From positions 1 through 64,000 of the forward strand of contig NZ_LMDI01000011.1 of assembly GCF_001425785.1 (NCBI RefSeq): DNA of 64,000 nt, in the 5' to 3' direction. The position numbers and the translations under genes were made by a program. The notes under the pieces were generated by a model. It made no database searches. It had not been told where the DNA came from and saw only the letters and a program-made list of their open reading frames with translations. Below, piece by piece: positions 53,412 to 62,726 of this stretch. Positions within the stretch are counted from its first letter, which is position 1. Each line of letters opens with the position of its first letter. The DNA comes from Rhizobacter sp. Root1221. Lineage in GTDB: Bacteria > Pseudomonadota > Gammaproteobacteria > Burkholderiales > Burkholderiaceae_C.

Positions 53412-53479
53412 GGGCCTGCGCCATCCCCGGGCCTGCGCCATCAACCGGGCCTGCGCCGTCACCCGGGCCGGCACGATCA
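53412..53479. repeat. Degenerate 17-18 bp tandem repeat
   Basis: Three copies of GGGCCTGCGCCATCnnCC (53412-53428, 53429-53446, 53447-53464) and a fourth decayed copy (53465-53479) fill the gap between the ferredoxin stop and the convergent DUF4124 gene. The last copy includes that gene's stop codon. Confidence 0.7.
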
Positions 53480-53908
53480 TCGCGGCCGGCAATCCCGTGC
53501 TGCATTCCCACGCGCCTTCGCACAAGCTGCCTTGGGCACCACGGCACGGCGTACCTTGCGGCGTGTTTCCCCCTGGGCGAGCGGGGTGAGCTTGGCCGGG
53601 CTTCGGGCGTCCAGCCGTGCGGCCCCCACCTGCGCCCGCGCCGCCTCGTTGTGCAACCGCTCCCGTTCCATCCGCTGCCCGGCCTCCGCCGCGCGCTGGG
53701 CCACGTCGGCCGCTTCGGACCACTGCGCAGCGTTGCGCGGATCCGCGACATCGACCTCGTGGCCCGTGCCGTCGGGGCACGGTGCCTGGGTGTAGGTGCT
53801 GCCGTCGGGCCCGCAGCGGTAAACCGGTTGTGCCACCGCGTGGTCAACCCACGGCAGCACCAACGCGCACGCCCACCCGGCCCACCGGCGGACGGCGCGC
53901 GGTGCCAT
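53477..53908 (-). CDS. DUF4124 domain protein
   Basis: A 143-residue exported protein with an N-terminal hydrophobic signal (WAGWACALVLPWVDHAVA) and a DUF4124 domain at residues about 27-55 (PVYRCGPDGSTYTQAPCPDG). DUF4124 is a short beta domain with paired cysteines that is widespread in beta- and gammaproteobacterial periplasmic proteins and has no assigned function. The rest is basic and helical, and ends with two more cysteines (AACAKARGNAARDC). The start overlaps the pth stop by one base (TGATG), an odd pairing of a secreted protein with a translation enzyme. Confidence 0.78.
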   Translation of the reverse strand: MAPRAVRRWAGWACALVLPWVDHAVAQPVYRCGPDGSTYTQAPCPDGTGHEVDVADPRNAAQWSEAADVAQRAAEAGQRMERERLHNEAARAQVGAARLDARSPAKLTPLAQGETRRKVRRAVVPKAACAKARGNAARDCRPR

Positions 53909-54525
53909 CAGGCGTCCGGTTTGGCCGGCTCCGGCCGCGGGGGTTTCGGGCGGGGCGGTTTGGCGTTGATCTTCATCATGGCGCGTTCCATGTCGGCCGC
54001 GAGCAGCAGGTCAAGGGCGTGCAGCGTGCGCTGGATGGTGTCGTGGATGGCGTCACGCGCGTCGGGCTTGGGCTTGCGCAACACGTAGTCCACCACCTCG
54101 GCCTTCACGCCGGGGTGGCCGATGCCGAGGCGGAGGCGCCAATAGTCGGGGGTGCCGAGCTGGGCGTGGATGTCGCGCAGGCCGTTGTGGCCCGCGTGGC
54201 CGCCGCCGAACTTGATCTTGGCCTGGCCGGGCAGCAGGTCGAGTTCGTCGTGGGCCACCAGCACCTCGTTGGGCGCGATCTTGAAGAAGCGGGCGAGGGC
54301 GGCAACGGACTTGCCGGACAGGTTCATGTAGGTCTGCGGCTCGAGCAGCCACAGCGGGCCCTCTTGGCGGTTGACCCGGGCGACGAGGCCGAAATAGCTG
54401 CGTTCGGGCACCAGGTTGGCCTTGAGTTCCCGCGCGACGGCGTCCACCCACCAGAACCCGGCGTTGTGGTTGGTGCCTTCGTATTCCGCCCCGGGGTTGC
54501 CGAGGCCTACCAGCAGTCGAATCAT
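53908..54525 (-). CDS. pth: Peptidyl-tRNA hydrolase
   Basis: A 205-residue Pth that releases tRNA from peptidyl-tRNA. Asn10 and the catalytic His20 lie in [36 protein letters not shown] and [13 protein letters not shown] are conserved. The C-terminal ~15 residues are a proline/lysine-rich extension ([19 protein letters not shown]) beyond the core enzyme. rplY and prs lie further upstream, as commonly found, but here the CsgG/DUF4810/DUF799 trio separates them. Confidence 0.96.
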   Translation of the reverse strand: MIRLLVGLGNPGAEYEGTNHNAGFWWVDAVARELKANLVPERSYFGLVARVNRQEGPLWLLEPQTYMNLSGKSVAALARFFKIAPNEVLVAHDELDLLPGQAKIKFGGGHAGHNGLRDIHAQLGTPDYWRLRLGIGHPGVKAEVVDYVLRKPKPDARDAIHDTIQRTLHALDLLLAADMERAMMKINAKPPRPKPPRPEPAKPDA

Positions 54526-54606
54526 GGGGACATTATCCGTTCAGGCGCAGTCAACCTCCCCGTCGACCGGTGCGTGAATGGTGCGACCGGCGAGGGGAGA
54601 CGGTGT

Positions 54607-55281
54607 TCACCGCTGAGGGGGCGGGGCGCCGTACTGCGGTGACCTGGGGCCGGCCAGCACGCCGTTGAAGCGCGGCGCGCCGAGCATGCGCTGGCCGGCG
54701 ACGCCCGCGTACTTGTATGCCGCATCGGTGGCGGTGCCCACGATCTGCTTGACCACGGCGGTCACCAGCATCCCGACCAGGCCGCCCTGCGACTGTTGTT
54801 GCTGCTCTTCGGAACTGGCGGTGGCCTGTCCTTGCCACAGCACGTCGCCGGAGCGCAGGTCGACGATGCGCCCTTCCACCGTCACGCGCGTTTCGCTGGA
54901 CAACAGCGCGTAGGTGGTGCCGTACTTCTTCACCGTCAGGTAGACCGCGGCATCGGCGCCAAAGACCTCGCGCAGCTTGGGTCCCGGGATGGCGTGGGCG
55001 TCATGGGCGGTGGTCACGCCGTTCTGGCGCAACGTCTCGTCGACCAGGGTGACCGGCAGCACGTAGTAGCCGGCCTCGGCCAGCGGCAGCGTGGCGTGGG
55101 ACCACATGCCGGCCGTTGCGGTCACCGATGGCGAGTCGTTCAGGGGCGGCAGCACCAGCAAGGAGGCGGGCCGGGCCTTGATGAACGCGGTGTAGTCGTA
55201 CCCCTGAGGGGCGGTCGCGCAGCCGGTGAGGAATGCCAGGGCGCTGGCAAAACACACCAGCAGGAGTCGGCGGCAGGTCAT
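54607..55281 (-). CDS. DUF799 family lipoprotein (GNA1162-like)
   Basis: A 224-residue predicted lipoprotein. The signal ends in the lipobox FLTGCATAP with Cys21. The DUF799 domain follows (LLVLPPLNDSPSVTATAGM, AEAGYYVLPVTLVDETL, VFGADAAVYLTVKKYGT), which in Neisseria GNA1162 has a TolB-N-like fold. The Gln-rich stretch SSEEQQQQSQGG separates a C-terminal glycine/proline tail. The start overlaps the DUF4810 stop (ATGA). It is the third gene of a conserved trio and probably sits at the outer membrane's inner face. Confidence 0.86.
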   Translation of the reverse strand: MTCRRLLLVCFASALAFLTGCATAPQGYDYTAFIKARPASLLVLPPLNDSPSVTATAGMWSHATLPLAEAGYYVLPVTLVDETLRQNGVTTAHDAHAIPGPKLREVFGADAAVYLTVKKYGTTYALLSSETRVTVEGRIVDLRSGDVLWQGQATASSEEQQQQSQGGLVGMLVTAVVKQIVGTATDAAYKYAGVAGQRMLGAPRFNGVLAGPRSPQYGAPPPQR

Positions 55282-55667
55282 GTGGGGGTGTCCTTCCTGG
55301 CGGACGAGGCGGGGTCGAGCCGCTTGAGCAGCATGTCCATGTAGGCGGTCGCCTCGGGGAAGGCCGCCTTTTCGGCCAACCAGAGCTGGCGCGCCGCATC
55401 AGCGTCGCCTGCGGAAAGTTTCAGCAGGCCCAGGTGTGCGCGGAAGCCCGGCGGCAGCGCGACGCCCTTCGCGCGTGCGCGTTCCGCATGCGCCTCCATC
55501 GGGCCGATCTGGGCGATGGGTGCAGCACCGGGGCTCAGCAGCGTGTCGTACTGTTGCCGGGGAAAGGTGTCCCAGCCATAGAGCGGGGCCACGGGCTGGG
55601 CGCAGCCGGCGCCCGCCGCGATACCGCCAAGCAACAGCAGGCGGACGAACATCGTGCCCGGATTCAC
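55278..55667 (-). CDS. DUF4810 lipoprotein
   Basis: A small lipoprotein of 129 residues from GTG 55667 (overlapping the CsgG-like stop as GTGA) or 124 from ATG 55652. The lipobox is GAGCAQP after a short hydrophobic stretch (MFVRLLLLGGIAA). The DUF4810 signature PLYGWDTFPRQQYDTLL follows, with a C-terminal helical hairpin (ATAYMDMLLKRLDP). It is always seen between a CsgG-like and a DUF799 gene in the family's known context. Function unknown, probably part of the same envelope complex. Confidence 0.82.
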   Translation of the reverse strand: MNPGTMFVRLLLLGGIAAGAGCAQPVAPLYGWDTFPRQQYDTLLSPGAAPIAQIGPMEAHAERARAKGVALPPGFRAHLGLLKLSAGDADAARQLWLAEKAAFPEATAYMDMLLKRLDPASSARKDTPT

Positions 55668-56344
55668 CGGCGCGGCTCCTGGCCCCATTGGCCGGCGTCC
55701 TTGGCGGCCACCAGCGTGTTGACCGCTTCGCGCATGGCCAGGTCCAGCACCTTCCCGTTGAGCGTGGCGTCGTAGCTGGCCGTGCCGCCGAACCCGAGGA
55801 CTTCCCGGTTCGACAGCTCGGACTCGCCAGCGCCCCGCGCCGAGAACACGACCTCGGAGGTCAGGCTGTTGACGATGTTGAGCGTGATCTTGGCGTAGGC
55901 GACCTGCGACTTGCCGCGCCCGAGGAGGCCGAACAACTGCTGGTCGCCGACTTCCTTGCGCCCGAACTCGGAGATGTCGCCGGTGACGACGAAGGCGGCG
56001 CCGCGCAGCGTCTGGGCCGTGCCTTGCAGCTTGGCTTCCTGGCCCGTCTCGGCCAGGTTGTCGCGGTCGAGCACCGAGAACCGCTGTGATTGCTGGAGGT
56101 GGGCGATCAACGTCGTCTTTGCCTGGCCGCCGAGGCGGTCGACGCCGTCGGAGAAGACACCACGCATGAAGCTGGAGCGGTTGTCGAACTTGCCTACGGA
56201 CACCGGCACCCGGGCGCCGGCGTAGGGAGCCGCTGCGCCCTGGACTTTTTCCACGGCCACGGTGCGCGAGCTTTCGGTGGCGCAGCCGGCGATGGCCAGG
56301 AGGCAGGTGGCTGCGAACACGGCCTGAAGGTGGTTTCGAATCAT
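55664..56344 (-). CDS. CsgG/HfaB-family lipoprotein
   Basis: A 226-residue lipoprotein with a lipobox (LLAIAGCATES) and the CsgG core (PVSVGKFDNRSSFMRGVFSD, RFSVLDRDNLAE, GAAFVVTGDISEFGR). CsgG proteins form outer-membrane secretion pores, and the HfaB/NMB1124-like group acts in adhesin or envelope assembly. No curli subunits or other csg genes are nearby. The start at 56344 has GGGGAG 7 bases upstream, and the 14-residue longer form was rejected. It leads a three-gene overlapping cluster. Confidence 0.88.
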   Translation of the reverse strand: MIRNHLQAVFAATCLLAIAGCATESSRTVAVEKVQGAAAPYAGARVPVSVGKFDNRSSFMRGVFSDGVDRLGGQAKTTLIAHLQQSQRFSVLDRDNLAETGQEAKLQGTAQTLRGAAFVVTGDISEFGRKEVGDQQLFGLLGRGKSQVAYAKITLNIVNSLTSEVVFSARGAGESELSNREVLGFGGTASYDATLNGKVLDLAMREAVNTLVAAKDAGQWGQEPRR

Positions 56345-56408
56345 GAGATCTCCCCAAAGGATGTGCGAATCGCCGGAGCGTGGCACGGAACGTGACTGCC
56401 CTGGGCGT

Positions 56409-56434
56409 AAAAAAGCCCCGCCGAAGCGGGGCTT
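56409..56434 (-). terminator. Rho-independent terminator of rplY
   Basis: On the minus strand, AAGCCCCGC-TTCG-GCGGGGCTT is followed by a T-run, a 9-bp stem with a UUCG loop 22 bases after the rplY stop. Confidence 0.93.
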
Positions 56435-56456
56435 GTCAGATGCCCGAAGGCTCTTC

Positions 56457-57101
56457 TTATTTCTTGTTTTGCTTTTCGTTCTTCTTGCCCTTGGCAGCCG
56501 GAGCGGCCGGAGCCGTCACGACCGGGGCGATCTCGGCTTCTTCGACCGGCACCGAGGTGGACACGATCACCGGGTTCGGCTTGCCTTGGGTCACGACCTT
56601 GATGCCGGCGGGCAGCTTCAGGTCGCTGACGTGCAGGGCCTGGCCCTTGGCCAGGTTTTCCAGGTCGACCGTCAGGAACTCCGGCAGGGCTTGCGCCAGG
56701 CAGGTGATGCGGACTTCGGTGACGACGTGGTTCACGAGGCACTTGTCGGTCTTGACGGCCGGCGAGTTTTCTTCGTTCACGAAGTGCAGGGGCACCTTCT
56801 TCGTGATCGTCGTGGTGGCGTCGACGCGCTGGAAGTCGATGTGCAGCACGATCTGGCGGAAGGGGTGCAGCTGGTAGTCACGGAGCAGCACTTGCTCGGA
56901 CTTGCCGTTCAGTTCCATGTCGAGGATCGACGAGTGGAACGCTTCCTTCTTCAGGGCGTGGAACAGCGCGTTGTGATCGAGTTCGATCAGCGACGGGGTG
57001 GCGGCGCCACCGTAGACGATGCCAGGCACCTTGGCGGCAATGCGCAGGCGGCGGCTCGCTCCGGTCCCCTGCAGCTTGCGCTCGAAAGCAACAAATTTCA
57101 T
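56457..57101 (-). CDS. rplY: 50S ribosomal protein L25/general stress protein Ctc
   Basis: A 214-residue L25 of the long (TL5/Ctc) type that binds 5S rRNA. The N-terminal domain has [18 protein letters not shown] and KVPGIVYGG, the middle [22 protein letters not shown]. The C-terminal tail is a Lys/Gly/Ala-rich extension ([17 protein letters not shown]). The ATG at 57101 (MKFVAFERK) was chosen over GTG/ATG at 57113. It follows prs with a 98-bp gap and ends at a terminator. Confidence 0.96.
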   Translation of the reverse strand: MKFVAFERKLQGTGASRRLRIAAKVPGIVYGGAATPSLIELDHNALFHALKKEAFHSSILDMELNGKSEQVLLRDYQLHPFRQIVLHIDFQRVDATTTITKKVPLHFVNEENSPAVKTDKCLVNHVVTEVRITCLAQALPEFLTVDLENLAKGQALHVSDLKLPAGIKVVTQGKPNPVIVSTSVPVEEAEIAPVVTAPAAPAAKGKKNEKQNKK

Positions 57102-57199
57102 GGTTTGCTCCAAAAATGGAAAGACGCCCGCGACCAGGCGTCAAGGTGGGCCTTGCGGCCCGCTGAGGAGGCAGCGCCTGTCGACGTTGCCGCTGCGGA

Positions 57200-58162
57200 T
57201 CAGAAGTTGTTGTTCTGCTCCGCGAACAGGGAAGTCACCGACTCGCCGTCGGAGATGCGACGGATGGTTTCGGCGAACAGGAAGGCCACCGACAGCTGGC
57301 GCACTTTCGCGCACGCCTTGCCGTCCTGGCTCAGCGGAATGGTGTTGGTGATCACCACTTCGTCGAGCTGCGAGCCCTTGATGCGTTCGATGGCCGGGCC
57401 GGAGAACACGGCGTGGGTGCAGTAGGCGTACACGCTCTTCGCGCCGCGTTCCTTCAGCACCTCGGCGGCCTTCACGAGGGTGCCCGCGGTGTCGATCATG
57501 TCATCCATGATCACGCAGTTGCGGTTCTCGATGTCGCCGATGACGTGCATCACTTCGGACACGTTGGCCTTCGGGCGGCGCTTGTCGATGATGGCCAGGT
57601 CGCAGCCGAGCTGCTTGGCCAGCGCGCGGGCACGCACCACGCCACCCACGTCGGGAGACACGACCACGAGGTCGGGGTAACGCTTGCTCTGCACGTCGGA
57701 CAGCAACACCGGCGATGCGTAGATGTTGTCGACCGGGATGTTGAAGAAGCCCTGGATCTGGTCGGCGTGCAGGTCCATCGTGAGCAGGCGCTCGACACCG
57801 ACGGCTTCCAGCATGTTGGCCACGACCTTCGCGCTGATGGGCACGCGGGTGGAACGCGGGCGGCGGTCCTGGCGGGCATAGCCGAAGTAGGGGATCACGG
57901 CCGTGACGCGGCGGGCGGAGGCCCGTTTCAGCGCGTCGACCATGATGCAGAGTTCCATCAGGTTCTCGTTCGTGGGCGCGCAGGTGGGCTGCACCACGAA
58001 GATGTCGCGGGCGCGAACGTTCTGCTGGATCTCGATGGCGACTTCGCCATCGGAGAAGCGGCCCACGGAGGCCTTCCCGAGTTCGATGCCGAGGTGCGAT
58101 GCCATTTCCTGCGCGAGGGCGGGGTTGGCATTGCCGGTGAACAGAACGGTGTTGAAAAGCAC
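57200..58162 (-). CDS. prs: Ribose-phosphate pyrophosphokinase
   Basis: A 320-residue PRPP synthetase supplying histidine, purine and pyrimidine pathways. [25 protein letters not shown] and YFGYARQDR are N-terminal marks. [12 protein letters not shown] and [17 protein letters not shown] carry the catalytic region, and [10 protein letters not shown] is the PRPP-binding loop. The start is GTG at 58162, with GGAGG 4 bases upstream, giving the usual length. An ATG at 58219 adds 19 residues and lacks a ribosome site. tRNA-Gln lies upstream. PRPP use in hisG links it to the window's other genes. Confidence 0.96.
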   Translation of the reverse strand: MLFNTVLFTGNANPALAQEMASHLGIELGKASVGRFSDGEVAIEIQQNVRARDIFVVQPTCAPTNENLMELCIMVDALKRASARRVTAVIPYFGYARQDRRPRSTRVPISAKVVANMLEAVGVERLLTMDLHADQIQGFFNIPVDNIYASPVLLSDVQSKRYPDLVVVSPDVGGVVRARALAKQLGCDLAIIDKRRPKANVSEVMHVIGDIENRNCVIMDDMIDTAGTLVKAAEVLKERGAKSVYAYCTHAVFSGPAIERIKGSQLDEVVITNTIPLSQDGKACAKVRQLSVAFLFAETIRRISDGESVTSLFAEQNNNF

Positions 58163-58349
58163 ATTCCCTCCGTCGAGGCTGTTTGTGGGCGCATTCACGG
58201 GCACAGCGCGCCCTTTCATTTCAGCTGCGGTGTGCCGGGGCCGGCACGGGAACTCAAGAAACCAGAGCAAGACCCGCGGGAGAAAGGGACCCACGGGACC
58301 CGAGGGCCCGGCCCGTCAGGGCCGCTTGCTGAAGCTCTTTTTAAAGTGA

Positions 58350-58426
58350 TGGCAGGGGAAGAAGGATTCGAACCTTCGCATGTCGGAATCAAAATCCGAT
58401 GCCTTAACCAACTTGGCGACTCCCCT
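58350..58426 (-). tRNA. glnQ: tRNA-Gln (UUG)
   Basis: A 77-nt tRNA with encoded CCA, read on the minus strand. The acceptor stem AGGGGAG pairs with TTCCCCT, the anticodon loop is GATTTTGATTC with anticodon TTG, and the T-loop is GGTTCGAATCC. The anticodon and overall sequence match bacterial tRNA-Gln. It precedes prs and rplY, as in many Burkholderiales, and may be co-transcribed with them. Confidence 0.95.
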
Positions 58427-58455
58427 ACACCGGTGACCTGCTTGCGCAGACCACC

Positions 58456-59352
58456 TTAAACCTGTTCGTCCTTTGCCTCATCCTGCCAATCCCGCAAGGG
58501 ATGTTGCGCCAGACTGCGGCACATTCTTCCAACCCAGCCTTCGGGCAAATCCGAAGGCAGCGACGCCGCGGGTTGGTCGCCTGTGCCTGCCCTTGCGAAC
58601 ACTGCGCTGCCGGAACCGGTCATGCGGCTGTTGCCGAACCGTTCCGCCAGCACCCGGGCGACTTTCGTCACGTCGGGGCATTCTGCCTCGGCGGGGGGCT
58701 GCATCACATTGCTGCCGTACCCGTTCAGAAGCTGTTGAATGCCTTCATCAGCAAGGAAGCCCGCTACTTTATCAGCTTCGTGGTCGCGCGCCAAGAGGGG
58801 ACTCGCAAAAATTGCACGGGTTTCGATGCCGGCCGCGGGTTTCACCACCGCCAACCACTGGCGGGGCAGCGCGAGCGGCGTCATTTTCTCGCCGATGCCT
58901 TCCACGAATGCATTCTGTCCGCCGATGAAAAACGGCACATCGGCGCCCAGCGACAACCCCAACGCCATCAGGCGGGACCGGGTCCAGCCCAGTCCCCACA
59001 GGCGGTTCAGCGCGAGCAACGTGCTGGCCGCGTCGGAGCTGCCGCCACCCATGCCGGCGCCCCACGGCACCTGCTTGTCGATGGCGATGTCGGCCCCGAA
59101 CGAGGTGCCGGACGCCGCCTGCAGCGCACGGGCGGCACGCAGGCACAAATCATCCGCCGGCAGCGTGGCGGTGAGGTCGTGGCGGGCGAGGCGGCCGTCG
59201 GCCCGGCGCTCGAAGTGCAGCGTGTCGCTCCAGTCGATCAGCACGAACACGGACTGCAGCAGGTGATAGCCGTCGGGGCGGCGGCCCACGATGTGCAGGA
59301 ACAGGTTCAGCTTGGCCGGGGCGGCCACGCCGGTCAGGGCGGCCAGGCTCAT
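58456..59352 (-). CDS. ispE: 4-diphosphocytidyl-2-C-methyl-D-erythritol kinase
   Basis: A 298-residue GHMP kinase of the MEP isoprenoid pathway. The ATP site is PWGAGMGGGSSDAAS, with PAKLNLFLHIVGRRPDGYH near the N-terminus and NSRMTGSGSAVFA near the C-terminus. The start at 59352 overlaps the lolB stop (ATGA). The longer frame enters lolB and was rejected. Confidence 0.96.
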   Translation of the reverse strand: MSLAALTGVAAPAKLNLFLHIVGRRPDGYHLLQSVFVLIDWSDTLHFERRADGRLARHDLTATLPADDLCLRAARALQAASGTSFGADIAIDKQVPWGAGMGGGSSDAASTLLALNRLWGLGWTRSRLMALGLSLGADVPFFIGGQNAFVEGIGEKMTPLALPRQWLAVVKPAAGIETRAIFASPLLARDHEADKVAGFLADEGIQQLLNGYGSNVMQPPAEAECPDVTKVARVLAERFGNSRMTGSGSAVFARAGTGDQPAASLPSDLPEGWVGRMCRSLAQHPLRDWQDEAKDEQV

Positions 59353-59882
59353 GGTTCCACCTGGGCCCGCACGGTCACCTTCGGCAAGCGGGCGCGTTGT
59401 GCGGTCACCCAGCCATCGCTCAGGCGGCCCAGCCGCACGGACCAGCCCAGCTGGTCGAAGCCGGCCTCGACCGGCGGGGCGGTGGGTTCGCTCGGCGCGC
59501 CTGGCCACGGGCGGCCGCGCAGCCAGTCGAAGAGGGCGGCCACGGGCAGGCTTTCGCCCAGCATTTCACGGGTGAGGGTGTCGAGGTCGCCGTAGCGGGT
59601 CTCGCCGTCCGACGTGACGAGGCGCACGTCGGACGGCGACCAGTCGGCCCGTGCCACCACGGTGCCCAGCGGTGACGTGAGGTTCAGCCGGCCGGCGGTG
59701 CTGCTGCCGGTGAGCTCGAACCCGGCGCTCACCGAACGCGCGGGCTGGGCGCCGTCGGCATCCACCTTGACCGCCAGGCGCCCGGACAATGTGTCGCCAG
59801 CCGGGCCCGGCGGCGTGACGGTGGTGCAGGCCGCCAGCGCGGCAGCCACGGCCCCCGCCAGGAGCAATCGCCGACGGCTCAC
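59349..59882 (-). CDS. lolB: Outer membrane lipoprotein LolB
   Basis: A 177-residue lipoprotein receptor that inserts lipoproteins into the outer membrane. The lipobox is AALAACTTV with Cys19. The Lol fold is visible from SGRLAVKVDADG, AGFELTGSSTAGRLNLTSPLG and QLGWSVRLG. The gene overlaps the upstream TPR gene by 4 bases and ispE by 4 bases. mutM, TPR, lolB and ispE form a conserved block. Confidence 0.9.
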   Translation of the reverse strand: MSRRRLLLAGAVAAALAACTTVTPPGPAGDTLSGRLAVKVDADGAQPARSVSAGFELTGSSTAGRLNLTSPLGTVVARADWSPSDVRLVTSDGETRYGDLDTLTREMLGESLPVAALFDWLRGRPWPGAPSEPTAPPVEAGFDQLGWSVRLGRLSDGWVTAQRARLPKVTVRAQVEP

Positions 59883-61705
59883 AGCGTGACCTTCAGGCGG
59901 GCGAGCGTGTCGCGCAGTACGTCATTGGTGGCGTCGCGCAGTTGCACTTCGCGCAGGATGCGGCGGGCCTCGTCGCGGTCGCCGGTGACCCACAGCAGTT
60001 CACCCAGGTGGACGCCGATCTCGACGTCCGGGCGCAGGCGGTACGCCTCCTTCAGCAGGCGCAGGGCTTCCTGCGAGTTGCCGAGGCGGTACTCCACCCA
60101 GCCGAGGCTGTCGGTGATGAACGGTTCCCCCGGGGACAGTTCGAGCGCCTTGACGATCAGTTCACGCGCCTCGGGCAGCCGCAGGTTGCGTTCGGCGAGC
60201 GAATAACCGAGGGCGTTGTAGGCATGGTGGTGGTCGGGGCGGATCTCGATGACACGGCGTAGCATGCGTTCCATGTCCTCCAGGCGGTTGAGCTTCTCGG
60301 CCATCATGGCCTGCTGGTACAGCAGCTCGGCGTCCTTCGGGAACTTGCGGGTGGCATCGGCGAACACGGCCTCGGCGGCGGACCACTGCTTGGCGTCGCT
60401 GTACAACTGGGCCTCCAGCACGAGTTTCGTGCGGGGGGCGTCGGGCGTGTTCTCGGGCGCCTTGCGCACGGTCTCCACTGCCTGCTTCAACTTGCCCTGC
60501 TTGGCCAGCAGCTCGGCCCGGCGCGCGGCCACGTCGAGCGCGCGTTGCGGTTCGGTGACCTTGGCCAGCCAGGCCTCGGCGCCGCGGAAGTCGCGCTGCT
60601 GCTCGGCCGCACGGGCCAGCAGGAAATACGCCTGTGCGTTGCCCTGGTTGGTGTCGTCCGCGTCGTCGTCCCCGTCCTCGTCGTCTGCCGCGGCTGCGCT
60701 GGCGGCGGACTCCGGCGCGGTGATGGTGCCGTTGCGCACGCCCGCCAGGTACTTGTTGACCGTGGCGGTGGCCTCGGCCGGTTTCTTCAGTTCGAGCTGC
60801 AACGCGGCCAGCGTGAGCCAGGGGGCCGGAAGCTGCGGGTTCTGGCGGGTCACGGCATCGAGCTGGACGGCGGCATCGGCGTAGCGCTGCATCGAGCTCA
60901 GCACCCGGGCGTACAGCACCCGCATGGCCGAGGCGTCGGGCTTGGCTTTCAGGTGGTCGATGACGATGGCGTCGGCGTCGGGCGTGCTGGTCAGCAACTC
61001 GAGCGCCAGCAGCGCGGGCAGTTGGGCGTCGGGCTCGTGCGCGTGGGCGGTGCGGGTCAGGTCGAGCGCGCGGTCGATGTTGCCTGCGGCGGCCTGGCTG
61101 CGGGCGAGCGAAATGCTGGCGGCCACCCGCGTGTCCGACTGCGCGATCCAGGGCTTGAGCACGGGTTCGAGCATCTCGGCGTTTTTCTTGCGGTCGCGGT
61201 TGCGCGCGAAGAGGCGGGGAAGCGACGAGAACGTGGCGGCGCGATCGGTGACCGGGGTCAGGTCGAGCATCGTGCGCGTGGCGTTGGCGGCTTCCGGGAA
61301 ACGATCGAGCATCAACAGCAGGCGCACCTCGGTGCGGGAGGCCAGCACTGACGTGGGCACGGCGTTGCGCCAGGCCTTCACCGCCGACAGCGCGGCATTG
61401 CCGTCACCCGTTTCGGATGCGATCTCGACGGCGCGGTTGAACAGCGCTTCATCGAGCGAGGCGTTGGCCGCTTCCAGCATCAGTTGGTAGGCCACGGGCT
61501 TGTTGCCGTTGCGGGCTTCGAATTCGGCGACGAGCAGCTGCGCGAACATCCGGGCGTTCAACGGCGAGTTGTTGACGACCGCGGGCGCGCTGTCTGCCTT
61601 GCTGACTGCCTTGGGGTCGGGCGCGGGCGCCCCGACCGCCGGGGCGAGCGCCAGTGCACAGGCCACCGCGAGCGCTGCACGAGAAAGATGGGAATGGGCC
61701 CGCAT
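59879..61705 (-). CDS. Large periplasmic TPR protein
   Basis: A 608-residue protein with a Sec signal peptide (LSRAALAVACALALAPAVGA) and many TPR-like repeats, the clearest at AELLYQQAMMAEKLNRLEDM, NALGYSLAERNLRLPEARE and SLGWVEYRLGNSQEALRLL. A strongly acidic linker (DDEDGDDDADD, about residue 340) interrupts the repeats. Such proteins precede lolB in many Burkholderiales and may help outer-membrane lipoprotein or envelope assembly. The gene overlaps lolB by 4 bases. Confidence 0.88.
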   Translation of the reverse strand: MRAHSHLSRAALAVACALALAPAVGAPAPDPKAVSKADSAPAVVNNSPLNARMFAQLLVAEFEARNGNKPVAYQLMLEAANASLDEALFNRAVEIASETGDGNAALSAVKAWRNAVPTSVLASRTEVRLLLMLDRFPEAANATRTMLDLTPVTDRAATFSSLPRLFARNRDRKKNAEMLEPVLKPWIAQSDTRVAASISLARSQAAAGNIDRALDLTRTAHAHEPDAQLPALLALELLTSTPDADAIVIDHLKAKPDASAMRVLYARVLSSMQRYADAAVQLDAVTRQNPQLPAPWLTLAALQLELKKPAEATATVNKYLAGVRNGTITAPESAASAAAADDEDGDDDADDTNQGNAQAYFLLARAAEQQRDFRGAEAWLAKVTEPQRALDVAARRAELLAKQGKLKQAVETVRKAPENTPDAPRTKLVLEAQLYSDAKQWSAAEAVFADATRKFPKDAELLYQQAMMAEKLNRLEDMERMLRRVIEIRPDHHHAYNALGYSLAERNLRLPEARELIVKALELSPGEPFITDSLGWVEYRLGNSQEALRLLKEAYRLRPDVEIGVHLGELLWVTGDRDEARRILREVQLRDATNDVLRDTLARLKVTL

Positions 61706-61782
61706 GGATGCTCCTGTAAGCGTGAACGATTCTAGCCACCGCCCACAAATCCGCAGTGACGCCGCCCGGCGGCGGCGCTCGC

Positions 61783-61788
61783 GATAAT
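61783..61788 (+). promoter_or_regulatory. Likely -10 element of mutM
   Basis: GATAAT sits 6 bases before the mutM start in the context GCGATAATCCGGCCATG, almost identical to the sequence before ibaG. The message would start at the ATG. Confidence 0.4.
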
Positions 61789-61794
61789 CCGGCC

Positions 61795-62610
61795 ATGCCG
61801 GAACTGCCCGAAGTCGAGACCACCCGCCAGAGCCTGGCGCCCCGCATCGCCGGTGCGGTGGTCACCGGCGTGCGGTTGGGCAAGCCGTTGCGCTGGCCGC
61901 TGGGCTGCGACCCCGGCAGCCTGCTCGACCGCACGGTGGGCGACACCACCCGCCGCGGCAAATACTTGTGGCTGCCGTTGACCGGTGGTGGTTTATTGAT
62001 GCACTTGGGCATGTCGGGTTCCCTCGCGTTTCGGGAAGACGTGCCCGAGCCCGCCGCACACGACCACTTCGACCTGCGCACCACGCTCGGCACCCTTCGC
62101 CTGACCGACCCGAGGCGTTTTGGCGCCGTGGTGTGGTCGAGCGCGCTCGACGCCGATCCGGCGCTCAAGCTGCTGTCCGGCCTGGGCCTGGAACCCTTCG
62201 ACCCCGCCTTCACGGGCACCTACCTGCATGCGGCGCTGCAACGCCGGCGCATCGCGGTCAAGCTCGCGCTGCTGGCGGGCGACATCGTCGTGGGCGCGGG
62301 CAACATCTACGCGTGCGAGGCCTTGTTTGCCGCGGGCATCGATCCCCGCATACCGGCCAACAAGGTCAGCCGGCCGCGTGCCGAGCGCCTGGCGGAGGCG
62401 GTGCGCACCATCCTCGCGCGGGCGCTGGCGCTGGGTGGCACCACGCTGCGCGATTTCCGGGACACCCACGGCATGGCCGGCGAATTCCAGAACCAGGCGC
62501 GGGTCTACGGCCGCGAAGGCGAGCCGTGTCGCATTTGCGCCACGCCCATCCGCCGCCTCGTGCAGGGTGCCCGGTCGACGTTCTATTGCCACGTTTGCCA
62601 GCGCCGTTGA
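61795..62610 (+). CDS. mutM: Formamidopyrimidine-DNA glycosylase
   Basis: A 271-residue Fpg that removes 8-oxoguanine and formamidopyrimidines. After Met removal the catalytic proline leads [24 protein letters not shown] is the conserved Lys region, and the zinc finger is [24 protein letters not shown]. The ATG at 61795 was chosen over the 13-residue longer form, because Pro2 must be N-terminal. It starts 90 bp after the divergent TPR gene. Confidence 0.97.
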   Translation: MPELPEVETTRQSLAPRIAGAVVTGVRLGKPLRWPLGCDPGSLLDRTVGDTTRRGKYLWLPLTGGGLLMHLGMSGSLAFREDVPEPAAHDHFDLRTTLGTLRLTDPRRFGAVVWSSALDADPALKLLSGLGLEPFDPAFTGTYLHAALQRRRIAVKLALLAGDIVVGAGNIYACEALFAAGIDPRIPANKVSRPRAERLAEAVRTILARALALGGTTLRDFRDTHGMAGEFQNQARVYGREGEPCRICATPIRRLVQGARSTFYCHVCQRR

Positions 62611-62726
62611 GCAAATCCACACAAGTTGGGATGAACTTGGGTGACGAAGTGTTTCCTTGGAGCCGGCGGGCACCCCCTTGCGATACCATGACCGACGCGC
62701 AAATCTGTCGGGCCCCGTTCAACTCC

